Shown here: positions 1-11,380 of the stretch, one piece after another
Layout: each line of letters begins with the position of its first letter
How positions within the stretch are numbered: position 1 is the first letter of the stretch
Source of the DNA: Ceratothoa steindachneri
Taxonomy: Eukaryota; Arthropoda; Malacostraca; Isopoda; Cymothoidae
Length of the DNA stretch: 64,000 nt
Direction: 5' to 3'
Assembly: GCA_963969495.1 (NCBI GenBank)
Contig: OZ018320.1
Span: 77,242,313 to 77,306,312, forward strand
The notes under the pieces: model-generated
What the model was told of the DNA's origin: nothing
The model's input: only the letters and a program-made list of their open reading frames with translations
The model's database searches: none
Program-made: the position numbers and the translations under genes

Positions 1-1390
1 TAAATGCCACACCTCTGATAGCACCGATCAAGCGAAACAACTTGCTGTTGTTACATGAGAAGAAAACACAAAAGAAGTCAGCAATTAAGCTGAAAATGCA
101 CCACTTCAAACGCAATGCAGAGATTTTTAGTCAAGCTTTTCTTGTACTAGCCAGCATCAGGGGGGATTTGGAGGAGTTTTTCAGCACGAATCTTCCCCAA
201 AACCACCTGCATTGTCATCCGAAGGGCTCCATGAACTCTTGTACCAAGTTAGATTTGTTGGTATATATCATGTAAGCCAGTACAAGTAGCGCTATTTTTG
301 TCGACAAGGAGCTAGTTGCGCTAGATGTTTACGACTTCATCATTATTGACGGAGGAGGACTTATACACTCACTTCCTGGTACAACTGTCCGAGGCAAGAC
401 CTTTGATTCATATTTCGACAAGGTATTCTGCTCAAGAGTTCGCCAGGAGTTGAAGCGATCGACACGAGTAGATATTGTCTGGGACCCGTATCGTGCACCG
501 ACGATCAAAGGAGGCACACGGGAAAACGAGGAACAGGCATCCGACAACGCATATCTGGAAATGCCAAAATCCCAGGAAATTGGCAGAATTTTCTGGCGAA
601 CGTTGATAACAGGAAGGAACTGTTCTCATTCTTGTCAAAAAAGATAACAGAAGAACATTTCTCAGATGACAAGAATGTTTACATTCTGGAGACACAGATG
701 TTGTCGTAATCTCCCTGAGTAATTTCCATCACATCAAGGTTCTGAATCCGGCCGCAGAAATCTGGAACTCCTTTAAAGCGGGAAACACAACCAAAATGAT
801 CTCCATGAACGCTATCGCCACAAACTTGGCACGATAACATGCAGTCATGGCCCTTTTCCACGCATTCACTGGATCAGACAGTACTTCTTCCTTCAAGTTT
901 AAGGGTAAGCGATCCTGCTGCACGTTGATGCACGAAATGCCATCCCTTATGGAGCAATTTGCAACTATTGTCGACACTCCATTCCAAACATCGCCAAGGT
1001 TGAAAGAATTGGCAACAAACTTTGTCTGTAGGCTGTACTCAAATGAATCAAACGAGGACAATGATGTTGACCTCGTCCGAATGAGGTTCTTCTAAAGTAA
1101 GACTAGGGACGTGGAGAGAATTCCACCAACTGGTGATGCTTTGGATCAACATCTCAAAAGGAGTATTTTCCAAGCAAGCATGTGGGCAACAGCCTACGTG
1201 TCCATTATGCTTGTGAACAACCCAACTAAACATGGGTGAAAGGAAGAGGTCGGAAAGCTGCTTCCCATTTGGACCACGCTGCCCCTCGCAAAGGATGTGT
1301 TCCACCTGGATGTGAAGTGCAAATGCGTGAAGACAAAGTTGAAGTGCACAAGTCAGTGCAAGTGCACATGCAAGAAGTAGCTGAACTAGA
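1..1390 (+). pseudogene. Decayed copy of a repeat-associated metazoan gene family (HAFTG-type)
   Basis: Plus-strand fragments in several frames follow one known arrangement. An N-terminal piece containing DLEEFF (about 160-180) is followed by a segment with YDFIIIDGGGLIH and VDIVWDPYRAPTIK (330-510). Next come ELFSFLSKK (about 620) and HAFTGSDSTSSFKFKGK (857-910), then IPPTGDALDQHLKR (about 1115-1155). The end is lysine- and cysteine-rich, with CKCVKTKLKCTSQCKC around 1320-1370. I recall this order from long uncharacterised proteins present in many copies in cnidarians and arthropods; their function is unknown to me. Frameshifts near 580-600 and 845 and stops near 1095 and 1240 make this copy non-functional. 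Its 5' end lies outside the window. Confidence 0.7.
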
Positions 1391-2836
1391 ATAATTCCCA
1401 ATACCAACATGTATATAGGGGTCTTGGTTAAATTGTTAGCCATTTCTTATTTCAAGCAATTGTGTAAGCATTTACTTGGAAGAAGGACTCAATATAAGAG
1501 AAGATATGATCCAATCATGTTTATTTTATTTTTATTCAATTACCCATACATGCAAACCAGGTATAGAGACCAAAACCACCATTCTAGGTTCAATAGTACA
1601 AAAGTTATGAGGCGTATTTTAAAAAAAAACTGGAAATTGGCAGCCATCTTGGATTTTAGCGGCCATTTTGAATTTTTTTATCTGACTGCTTGACACTCGA
1701 ACCAAAATTGTTCCATAGACCCTCACCTTCAGATTCATACTAAAAACGAAACTTTTGCATCAATTTGAAATAACTGAGTGCCTGAGCACCTCACTATAGT
1801 ACGTCATTAATTGTGATTGACATTTTTATTTTTTCCTTAGATCAGGTCTATTAAACTCCTTTTTATGACCACAAGCCTACTAGCGCGTTGTACTTTTCGT
1901 GTTTGATAATCATTGCCATTATATCAATTATTATTTAATAAGAATTTATATCCAACTTGATTCGGATTAGTAAATCTTCAATATGAATTAGCAGTCTTTA
2001 AAGCCATTAGCCTATTATTTGTTTACTCCTTAAGACGTTAACAACATAATCCTAAGTTTCATTTAGATTTACTTAAACTAAGTTTGAATATTAAATTTGT
2101 TTGTTCCATCTTTGGAATATTTTTGTAAGTATTGCGCGCTTAACAATTTAGTTCTAAAGAGGCTTCGATGTTATTGAGCGTCTTAAGGTTACCGGTCTAC
2201 ATGTTAGAGGTTGCTCTGACTCCAAAGGCTTACGTAGATTATGCTTCTAGGCTGGGCTCCAGAAGCTTCCTTGGTTTCCTCCGGGGTTAAAGGAAAGGAC
2301 TCAAAGGGAAAACGACGATAAAGAGGTTTTTATTATTGAAATGGCCTCTACCTTATTAGGGTAGCGAAATAAATAGAGTTCTGTGCGGCGGTAGGTAAGG
2401 TTTACTAATGTTGGGGTAGCTGTCGCAAGGTGACAGGACTTAGAAGCGAGAGACGGAACCGTGATGCCAGTAATACTAAACGGACGAGGCAGGTGCTTTT
2501 ACTTGAGTCTAACCGTCTGAATGATTTAACTGATCTCCCTTTAACTGCCCATAATGTCCTTCGTTTATTTATAACTCTCTTGCTTAAGGAAGCGTGATCT
2601 CTTTTCTCTTGTGAAAGCGCCATGGCGGAGCTAACGATAGGAAACTCACTTGTTAGCCTCATCGCTGATCGCTGTCCACATTCTTAGACCGGGCCGGCAG
2701 ATCCTATCAAGAGATGACTGTTTATTTTTCCTTTGACACCTTCCCCATAACTCGACCGACCAAAGCATATCTCCCCTGTATTTGTTCGGCTTCCTTAATT
2801 ATCAAGCATCGGTATCTTTCCGTCCCGAAGCTGTTC
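1391..2836. other. No gene recognised
   Basis: AT-rich sequence with no convincing coding region. Directly downstream of the pseudogene there is a short stretch (about 1636-1675) with two GGCGGCCAT-like phrases, possibly part of its 3' flank. The 85-codon minus-strand frame at 2405-2662 shows no motif I recognise. Confidence 0.5.
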
Positions 2837-3082
2837 CTTTGTGTATGTATGGGTGCGTCTGTGGTGTAGCCGCGTGGGAGTCAGTTATTTACTTGCCTTT
2901 CTTATGCATTTCTAATAAAAATACAGTTATTTTATAAGTATTTCTCTATTTTTACAATGGTTTATTACTTATTACATGTCCTATTACCTAATTAGTTAAT
3001 ATGTGTTTTCAACCTTAGGATTTCATAGATCCATTGAACACCCATTTATGGGGGTTTCCCACTGGGCCTATTAATCCTACAA
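2837..3082 (+). mobile_element. Possible LTR fragment
   Basis: The segment begins TGTGTATG, contains AATAAA near 2912, and ends CCTACAACA followed by TGGGTGCC. TG...CA ends plus a primer-site-like TGG are what an LTR border looks like. I found no partner LTR, no target duplication and no coding remnant, so this is tentative. Confidence 0.2.
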
Positions 3083-3265
3083 CATGGGTGCCACAGGCTT
3101 ACTTTCCTTGCACTTTGGACGTTACAGAAGACTCCCCTCCGAGTTATGGAGTAAGTTAGATATTCTGTCGTATTAACGATACTACATTCTTACAGGGCTT
3201 GGAAATTCATCATCATATATATATTTTTACCCAACAATACGGGCCTATTAACTACCCTCTATAAT

Positions 3266-3267
<2 letters not shown>

Positions 3268-3311
<44 letters not shown>
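3268..3311. repeat. (TA)n tract
   Basis: About 40 bp of TA repeat directly at the 3' border of the minus-strand Penelope-like element. Confidence 0.95.
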
Positions 3312-3316
<5 letters not shown>

Positions 3317-3489
3317 GCAGATTTTGTTGAAGACCATAGTATATTTCGCCTTTATTTATTTTCTTTGGAAACTTTCCATTTTTCTTATTATCTTTTTTAG
3401 TTCATCTTGTAGATGGTAAACAACTTCTACGTTCATCTCCTTTTTAATCGAAATGTGTTTGGTAAAAACCAAACTTGACTTTAATTGCT

Positions 3490-3518
3490 GAGCTTTCGAT
3501 CTATGCGATCATCTTCAG
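3490..3518 (-). ncRNA. Hammerhead-like core in PLE tail
   Basis: On the minus strand, CTGAAGA is followed by a GATC/GATC stem with a short loop and then GAAAGC. This resembles the CUGANGA...GAAA core of the hammerhead ribozymes reported in PLEs, except for one extra base after CTGAAGA. Activity is an inference. Confidence 0.35.
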
Positions 3519-3879
3519 TGCCTTTCCTCCTTTATCGTTGAAGAATGGTGGCGTCAGAATGAAAATAAAACGGATTTTAGGGGATATTTATTCCTCCTCG
3601 CTTAAACGTTATGTCAAGGGAACGGGCCACTACTGTGTAAGCGGAATTTTAAAACAACTTTAAAGTTCGATTCCAACCCGTAGTCTGGATGTTGATAGCT
3701 GGCCTTTCTTCGTTAATTAATATGGCTTCTAAGGTGTTTGGTCTAGCTTTATTTCCCTCCTTTCTTTTGATCGTTGTGTTATTAACCAATATGTCCCTGG
3801 TTAAGCTGATGTTATGCACGGTCTCCATATGATTTTGGGGGGCTCCATGTTAGTTGTCATACCAACATATTTTGAGTTG

Positions 3880-5400
3880 TTTTGAAGCTTAGTCTTCATT
3901 CGGGCAGGTAAACTCGTAAACTATGTTCGTAGACTTCAGGATCGAGGAGTTTTGGCAGATGTTGTTTTTCATAATGAGATTGTTAACTTTTGTCGTTTTA
4001 TAATATATAATTATCTGAATCTTGTCCGTTTGCTTCTTAACTTTGATGTTACGGTTAACAATCTCCTTGGTGTTTTTTTCGTCTATTTTGTAGGCCGATG
4101 ACATCTGATTTATATAGTACAGTTTGCTGTTATTTACTGCTTCCTGGTTACTTTCCATTTCATCCGTGTCTACGAATTGCCTTCTTAAGAATGATTGAAG
4201 TTGTTTTCAATTATGCTGTCCGGGAAACAGTTGTTCACGAGGGTTTGTTTTATGGGGGAGATCTCTCGATGGAACAGTTCCCACGTGGAGCAGCATTTGT
4301 ATGCTCGGCGGATGTATGAGCCGATCACACTTTTTTAGTACCTTTCAGGAAATTCACTATCTGCGTTGAGGCATCTCTCCATGCCTGTAGTTTTTCTGTA
4401 CACTTTTGTGACGTAATTACCGTTGATGTTTTGTACCTCTACGTCAAGAAAAGGTAATTTATTGTCGATGCTCAATTCATAAGTGAATTTTAACACCGAG
4501 TTCTCAAATTGCTGTTTAATGTTCTTCATTTTGGACGTTGATGTAGGTATCGGCAGTATATATGTGGCTTATTTTCACTGTTGTCTAATAAGCTCTCTTC
4601 AAGTTGACCCATATAGTAGTTGGCAAAAGTCGGTTCCAGGGGTGATCCCATAGCTACTCCATCGACTTGTGTGTAGAGATTTCCGTCCGGTGTCCTGAGC
4701 GGAGCCTCTGATGTACATGAAGGCAGCATATTCTTTAAGATGTTTAGGTCAAGGTTATGAGGAGACATTGTAGGATTGGGGTATATATTTTGTATAATGA
4801 TGTCGATGGTCTGAGAGATAGACACATTAGTAAATAAGCTTTCCACATCAAGGAATGCTATTAGTCTTGTAAAGTGGAGTATATCGATAAATTCCTCCGT
4901 GAACTTTATGCTATATTTTGAAGGAAAATATGGTTTTATTATTTCATTTAAAATTTTAGCTAGACGGTACGTTGGTGTGGTGACTTGAGAAATAATGGGC
5001 CTCAGTGGGTTGTTCGGCTTGTGTATTTTTGCGTTTCCATACAAATATCCTGGTGTATAATCGCCGACAATCTTTTGGAAGTGGAGTCCTCCAATGAGTG
5101 CATTAGCTTTAGTTATTTGTCCATTTATTTTCTTCTTAAGTCTTCTGTTGGATCTTTTTTCATTCGCTTAAATTTAGTGGTGTCACTTAAGATGGTATTC
5201 ACTTTACTGTTATATTCATCTTTGTTTAGAATGACGTATATGTTAGATTTGTCAGCTTTTCTTAGGACTATTTCTTTGGGGTTTTTTATAGAGCTGATGG
5301 CCTTTCTTATCTCTGGTGTTTGGTGGCTTCCGCTCGTAGTTGGACTTTTTTAGTTTGGGGTTAATTTCAATGATTGATTGTTCTTGTAATTTCCCTGTTG
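3880..5400 (-). pseudogene. PLE reverse transcriptase / GIY-YIG endonuclease, broken
   Basis: Reading the minus strand: KADKSNIYVILNKDEY (about 5230), YGNAKIHKPNNPLRPIIS, LDVESLFTNV (RT motif A), DGVAMGSPLEPTFANYYM, then YCRY. The catalytic YVDD that should follow YCRY is missing. Compared with copy 2 at 28.2 kb, 11 bases are deleted near 4546, which removes VDD and shifts the frame. Downstream are LPFLDVEV, the connector YKIDEKNTKEIVNRNIK and VYEFTCPNED, the entry to the GIY-YIG nuclease. The nuclease itself is largely lost. A further frameshift lies near 5300. PLE proteins normally prime reverse transcription at nicked chromosomal DNA; this copy cannot encode one. Confidence 0.85.
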
Positions 5401-5437
5401 AATTCGAATTCGATTCGAGTTCGAGTTCAGCCTGCAT

Positions 5438-5945
<508 letters not shown>

Positions 5946-6192
5946 CCACTGTACAGGAGCCAAAGTTTCAAATTATTAGGCAGCTTTGTTTCTTTGTTTG
6001 TCGTGATAACAGAGTATTTATTCGTTCGAATTAAAATAATTACCCACTGAATAATGGCAACATCTGCCTGCGCATGCTGTAGTAAAATTAATTGGATCTG
6101 CGCAGATGTAAACAAATGGCGGCCATTTTCGTGAAACAGCAACAATTTTACCGTCCTAAATTATTAGGCAGGTGCCGAATAAAAGTGCTATT

Positions 6193-7996
6193 ATGGGTCA
6201 AAAATGTGATTTAACATCAAATCAGAAGACCACCATTATTTCAGAGCTTGGAAAAAGAAATACGATACTGGAAATATCAAAGATCCTGGGAAGAAATCAT
6301 CGAACTGTGAAGACATTTGTGGAGTCTTCTGTTGTCCGTTCGAGGGCTGACAAGGGTATAGTATATGGTTATTCATGGGATTTATTTTCTGTTAATAAAT
6401 CAGCCTAAATGGCGTTTCGAAAACCATAAATTTGTTTGATCGAAGTTGTCGGATGATAGTTTTTAGGCTTAAAGCGACAGCGAAATAAATTTTGAAATAA
6501 TAAACTGGGTTTTAAGAAAAACAATTAAACAAATATAAATATATTCATAGAATCCACGAATGTACAATGAGATAAGTAGATTAGGTATACGATGTAAGAT
6601 ACTGTAAAATATGATTTACAGTAACAAAATGCGAAGAGAATTGAAGTATGTGAAATAAATATGGTGGAATAATATATATAATGACTATGATGGACTGTGA
6701 ATTAGAGGCTGCAATGAGAAGTAAATATAATTAGGACCTACCCTCGTAAGGTCATTTGCAAAAATGTGAAAGTGGGATTAACTAAGTATGATTTGTTTGG
6801 AGGTAAATGACTAATTGTAGAAGGAACGATTACCAACCTTTATACGAAGAAAGCTGCGAGTCGAATGGGGTAGATAGTGTGCTATTTGATCGAGCTGAAA
6901 GCGTGTGTATGTTTGTTTGTGTGTGAAATTTTAAGAGATGTTGTTTGGAACAGTATTACGTTAAATGAATTGACAAGTAAAATAAATAAATGAATTAATT
7001 ATTAAGTTGTACATAAAATGATTTAATTTACAAAAGTTAAGTAAATTAATTGAAAGATTAAATTGACAAAATTAAAGTAAAATAATTGAATGATTAAATT
7101 GACAAAAGTAAACGATTGCATAATATGAATTTTACATAATAATTGATGTATATATATATTTAAGTTTCCCAGGAGGTTTTTATTATAGGAATGCCCAGAG
7201 GCATTGCTATAAGGGTACTTTGAGGGTTAATTTCAGGCGTACCATGTCACGTATAACGAGGGAAGTAGTAAAGAACCCGGGTCTGACTAGTCGAGAAGTG
7301 TTTAAACGTTGTGGTATGGAAGATATTCCGAAATCTACCAGGTGTCGCCTCTTGAATCAGGTAGGCAAGAAAGTAAAACCTGTTACAAGGCCCCCTCTGA
7401 ACGCTGTTCATAAACAAAATAGAGTCAAGTAGGCAGAAAAGTACATGAAGATAGATTTTTCAAAAGTCCTCTTTACTGACGAATGCCGTGCTACCCAGAC
7501 GGACCAAATGAGTGGACTAAAGGATGGGTTGCAAATAGCGGAAATCCTCCTTATCGTTTGAGACGCCAACAAGGGGAAGGCGGAGTCATGTTTTGGGCTG
7601 GCATCATTGGAGATAAGTTGGTTTGTCCTTGGAAAGTTCCAGACGGAATTAAGATGACATGTAATGCCTATGTTGCCTTTTCGGAGGACAATTTTAAGCT
7701 ATGGTTGAAGAAGCAGAAAGTTTTATTGAAGAAAACGCTGATATTCATGCAAGATAATGCGCCTTCCCATGCTGCTAAGAAATCTCTGGAATACCTACAG
7801 CAATTTTTGCTTCTCTGGACACCGTTTGATGAAGTGGGCAGCGTGTTCACTCGACTTAAACCCGATTGAAAATCTATGGAGTGTTCTGAAGAGGAAGATA
7901 TATCAAGATGGACGGCAGTTTTCAACGAAAGATGCGCTCTGGAAAGCTATTGTAGATGCTTCTGACAGTATTACCCTTGACGAATTCAATGGATAA
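6193..7996 (+). pseudogene. DD37E Tc1-like transposase, interrupted and frameshifted
   Basis: An N-terminal helix-turn-helix (LGKRNTILEISKILGRNHRT, 6243-6302) runs to ADKG at 6357 and resumes in frame at 7218 with TLRVNFRRTMSRITREV once the insertion is removed. Downstream are RPPLNAVHKQNR, VLFTDECRAT (first catalytic D), RRQQGEGGVMFWAGIIGD, FMQDNAPSHAAKK (second D) and LNPIENLWSVLKRK (catalytic E). Allowing for one extra T in a T-run near 7806, 37 residues separate the second D and the E, as in the DD37E group rather than the usual DD34E. Defects are a stop at 7430, frameshifts near 7490 and 7806, and the insertion. Confidence 0.82.
6359..7212. mobile_element. Unclassified ~855-bp insertion in the DD37E element
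   Basis: AT-rich and non-coding, this block splits the transposase frame and is flanked by AAGGGTA on both sides (6352-6358 and 7211-7217). Removing it plus one repeat copy restores ADKG-TLRV in frame. The ends are not TG...CA, so a solo LTR is possible but unproven. Confidence 0.6.
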
Positions 7997-8029
7997 ACGT
8001 GTCAGGTACGTTCTTTCATGTGGAGGATC

Positions 8030-8100
8030 ACACATCCACCATTGTCTCAGAGCTTAGAAAAAGAAAAACGACACTGGAAATATCAAAGATCCTGGGACGT
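8030..8100 (+). repeat. Displaced duplicate of the transposase 5' region
   Basis: The segment around CTGGAAATATCAAAGATCC at 8077 repeats the coding segment at about 6222-6295, but downstream of the transposase. It is an internal duplication within the same element. Confidence 0.8.
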
Positions 8101-8304
8101 CATATTTCTTTAAATATTGCAATTCAAACATATTATTATGCTCATTATAAAGTCCGTTATGATTATATTTGTTGTTAAAAATTAATTTTCACCTTAAATA
8201 AATGTTTGTTTTTTCCTAATTAGCATTTTTATTAGACCTACCTAATAATTTAGGACGATAAAAATGATGCTTATTAACAAAAATGGCCGTTGTTTCTTTA
8301 CGTA

Positions 8305-9244
8305 CGAGGGGTGGTCAATAAGTTTTGCGAATCGGTAGGGCAAAACAGAGAAAGGGGGATGGCTGTTTGTGGGGATGTTAGGACAAGTTATGACAAGTCA
8401 GGACCTGCAGCCGCACGCTCCTGCCTCGTCTATTTAAGAAGCTGTAGCTGATCGCAGATCGTCAGTCACCAATTTTACAACAATGGAGAAGGTTGAACAC
8501 CGGGCAGTGATCAAATTTTTGACCAAGGAAGGCAAGAATGCAAAAGAGATCCATGAACGCATGGTTGCAGTGTACACCGACACCGCCCCTTCCTATGCAA
8601 CCATCGCTCGCTGAAATAGGGAGTTCCGTCATGGTCGAGAGTCCCTTGAAGATGACCCCCGTCCAGGACGCCCGTCAGACGTGACCAACGAGGACAATAT
8701 GGCCCGTGTAGAAAGGATGATCCTCGAAAATCGACGGGTAAAGGTCGAAGAAATAGAGCGAGAATTTGGCATATCACATGGAAGTGTTACCAACATCATC
8801 CACGACAATTCGGCCATGACCAAGGTTTCTGCCCGTTGGGTCCCTAGAAACCTCACGCCCCGTGATCGACTTCAACGTCGTCAAAGTTCGAAGGAGCTGC
8901 TGCTCCTGTACAACCAAGACCCGGTGGGATTCGAGTCACGCATAGTGACAGGTGATGAAATGTGGGTCCATCACTGGGATCCCCTAGCGACTACTTTTTA
9001 TTCCGCCAGCTCAAGGCTGCACTGCGTGGACGCCGGTTTGTGGACGATAAAGATGTCCAGCTCGCCGTCCAGGAGTGGATTGAACAGCATTCGGGAGATC
9101 TGGTTGTCGGGAATTCGAAGCCTCAGGGACAAGTGGCGCAAGTGCATTGAAGTCGAGGGTAGTTATATTGAAAAATAATAAAACACTTTTCCTCACATCT
9201 CGTTTCCTTATATCCGAATGGCAAAACTTATTGACCGCCCCTCG
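8305..9244 (+). mobile_element. mariner element, internally deleted, TA target duplication
   Basis: The left end CGAGGGGTGGTCAATAAG (8305) matches the inverted right end CGAGGGGCGGTCAATAAG (ending 9244). Both are flanked by TA (8303-8304 and 9245-9246). Total length is 940 bp, shorter than a full mariner because the middle of the transposase is missing. It sits directly against the right end of the DD37E element. Confidence 0.92.
8483..9175 (+). pseudogene. mariner transposase, deleted in catalytic core
   Basis: The frame starts at ATG 8483. It carries the N-terminal helix-turn-helix region (AVIKFLTKEGKNAKEIHERM), the linker DPRPGRPSDV, and VTGDEMWVHH with the first catalytic D. The sequence then jumps from HHWDP straight to PSDYFLFRQLKAALRG at about 8984. 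The segment with the second D (normally HDNARPH) and most of the core are absent. A tryptophan codon in the ARWNREF motif has become a stop (8612-8614), and the C-terminus shifts frame near 9110. The element could move only with transposase supplied in trans. Confidence 0.88.
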
Positions 9245-9246
9245 TA

Positions 9247-9574
9247 CTTTGCCCCCCTCTACCTCCTTTATTTTTTTTCTTCACGATTCTTTTGTTTCAC
9301 TACCGAATATTTAATTTCTTGATCCGATTTCAAGTGACATCATACATTTCGTAAGGTAGTGAAGTTTAGGTACATGCATCGCCGGCTATTGTGAATTGTA
9401 ATGGTTAAAACTGGTGGTTCATTTGACTATCATTTTGTACTAAAACGAAATTATTTTACGGGATTTGTTTGATTGAATCAATTTGGCTTTGAATAGGCAA
9501 AATTCTTGAATTACAGTTCGGCATTTATTTTTTCGTTCGTGATCCTGCCTCTTTTTACAGGCCCGGGTTGGAAA
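9247..9574. other. No gene recognised
   Basis: Intervening sequence starting with a C/T-rich patch (9247-9300). No motif or repeat recognised. Confidence 0.5.
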
Positions 9575-10038
9575 CAATGGCGGATCCAGGCAAAATATTA
9601 GGCGGAGCTGCTAGTCTGAATTCCTCCCTTTGAGTAGTCTGAGAAGGGGTATTGAGGATTAATAATGGTTATCTTACGCAACATTGATAACAATAATGGG
9701 TAACAGCATCTCGCAAAGGAGTGAGCACTTACTCTCTCAGGTCCGAATTTTTTCCCACCCATCAGAAAATTATGAATTTTAATTTTTAGACGTCAGCTAA
9801 AAGTATAATAATGAATTTAATAATTAGGTTTGAGATTTAACTGTATTTTAGACATGTATCAAATAAGATACATTCGATCGCAAAGGCTTAAAAACTGTTT
9901 TTATATATATATTCTTTATTATTACATCACTTTTTCTGAATAACAGAATACAACTATGGCTTAAAAATAAATATAAACATAAACGAGTCTGAAATTTCGG
10001 GTGTGCTTCAGCCCCCTTTCCCTCTGGATCCGCGCCTA
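9575..10038. mobile_element. hAT-type MITE, copy 1
   Basis: This is a 464-bp non-coding element with short inverted ends (CAATGGCGGATCCAGG and TAGGCGCGGATCCAG) and a perfect 8-bp target duplication, GTTGGAAA, at 9567-9574 and 10039-10046. It is closely related along its length to the element at 50919-51358. The 8-bp duplication and CAGNGG-like ends indicate the hAT superfamily. Confidence 0.9.
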
Positions 10039-10046
10039 GTTGGAAA

Positions 10047-11025
10047 CGATTTGATCCACCAGTTCATTTTCAGTTTCAGTTATTGAAGCATTTTTTTAAA
10101 TATTTAGTCTTTACTACTGATAATAATAATAATAATATAATAATAGGTATTTATAATGTGCCCTTCAGGGCTGTTAGCCCTCCCAGAGGGCAGGTTGTGT
10201 ACTGATGAATTAATCTTCGGAGGGTTATTTGTCATTTGAGTTCCAATTTGATGGCGGTGGTTAATAGTTGACTTTAACATTTTTCGATAGTTCTTGCTCT
10301 GGAATCTGAATTGTTATTTGGGTAATCTTTGACTTAACTTTGTTTATTTGGTGAGATGAGTAAGGGTTATTAGTTACCTTTCATAACCATCATTTTTGGG
10401 TCTAGCCAAGTCGGTTTAGAGTTCATTGTTTGTCCTTTACTTGATTAATATTAGAGGGAGTATAGGTATTATTTATTTACTAGTACCGCCATTTGATTGT
10501 CAAGCTATTACTGCGGCAGGGGTAAATAGGAGCCATTTTTTTAGTTAGTTACCAGATGTGGAGTTGTTCACTGGGGAGTTATTATTGAGTGTGTTAATCC
10601 ATACTTACATAATTCCATGCTGTTTTGGGGTTTGTTGTATTTTTTTTACCTTGTCGATTTGGTTGTGTTTACAACACGGTCCCTTTGGTTTTACGGTGCC
10701 CTTGGGATTTGTATGTACGCGTTGTTTGAGGTTTACGATCCCGTGGAACACGACTGAGCACAGAACCCTTGGTCATCGGAGTTTAAATTGAAAATTTCAT
10801 GCTGCCCAACTCTAAACCAGGGTTGAGTCTTATCACCCGCAAGAAAAAAAAAATATACACCTGTCCTGAATGCAGAAATCTCCCTCTAAGTGTTCGTTAT
10901 TGCCTTTGTTGTTGTTTTGTTGTTGATGCTGTATTGGTGACATTTTTTATTTTAGGTTTTTATTAACTTGACCTAAAGAGACTCTTTTGTAATTTCGGTT
11001 TCACTTCTCTCCCTGGCGGATCTCA

Positions 11026-11030
<5 letters not shown>
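10047..11030. other. No gene recognised; short (AAT)n
   Basis: Contains an imperfect AAT repeat at about 10122-10147. An open frame at 10558-10791 has no motif I recognise and is probably chance. Confidence 0.5.

Positions 11031-11060
<30 letters not shown>
11031..11060. repeat. (TA)n tract
   Basis: Short TA repeat at the left border of a fold-back. Confidence 0.9.
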
Positions 11061-11065
<5 letters not shown>

Positions 11066-11253
11066 GAATAACTCACAAGGTAGCACGTGAGGTTCGCAAT
11101 GAATGCAATGTCCCGCAGGAAAAATGAAAAAAGGTCTTCCAAGTACTTTCGAACTTTATTCAGTTCATTCTCAAGGATATCCTTGAGAATGAACTGAATA
11201 AAGTCCAAAAGTACTTGGAAGCACGTTTTTCATTTTTCCTATTGAACATTGCA

Positions 11254-11256
<3 letters not shown>
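11061..11256. repeat. Fold-back flanked by (TA)n, probable PLE tail
   Basis: The arms at about 11096-11177 and 11178-11256 are inverted copies meeting at the palindrome TCAAGGATATCCTTGA. Each arm carries GAATAAAGTTCGAAAG or a close variant, similar in layout to the CGAAA cores of the PLE tails. (TA)n lies on both sides. No coding remnant remains, so the PLE assignment is by analogy. Confidence 0.6.

Positions 11257-11342
<86 letters not shown>
11257..11342. repeat. (TA)n tract
   Basis: About 85 bp of TA repeat between two fold-backs. Confidence 0.97.
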
Positions 11343-11343
<1 letters not shown>

Positions 11344-11380
11344 GAATATGAAGACCCAGGATATTACATTTATTGGCCGG

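Larger units (their letters stand above)
3312..5437 (-). mobile_element. Penelope-like element, family A copy 1 (5'-truncated)
   Basis: The reverse transcriptase and GIY-YIG remnants are at 5400-3880. A 3' pLTR-like tail lies at 3660-3460. Beyond it, 3460-3312 begins a second copy of the ORF N-terminus (phrases HLQDELKKI and MVFNKICI) before running into (TA)n. The 5' end is truncated near 5437 in a (TTCGAA)-like low-complexity stretch. The tail matches those at 21.9 kb and 31.1 kb. Confidence 0.8.
5950..8302 (+). mobile_element. Tc1/mariner element, DD37E type, with nested insertion
   Basis: The inner left end has CCGTCCTAAATTATTAGGCA at about 6150-6170. Its inverted partner is at about 8240-8262, with GGCCATTTT-like sequence further out on both sides. 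A second AAATTATTAGGCA lies at about 5971-5984. The left end therefore carries two direct motifs about 185 bp apart, like an IR/DR-type transposon end. The right outer end is missing or was disrupted by the mariner at 8305. Confidence 0.7.

Noticed and set aside
2405..2662. 85-codon minus-strand ORF
   Set aside because: No recognisable motif; the surrounding region is possible LTR flank, so a gene is not supported.
2849..3090. TGGGT at 2849 and 3083 as target duplication of an LTR
   Set aside because: The sequence after the first TGGGT does not start with TG, so the repeat does not frame a TG...CA element.
10558..10791. Small hydrophobic membrane protein
   Set aside because: Hydrophobicity comes from T-rich sequence; no signal, homology or supporting context.
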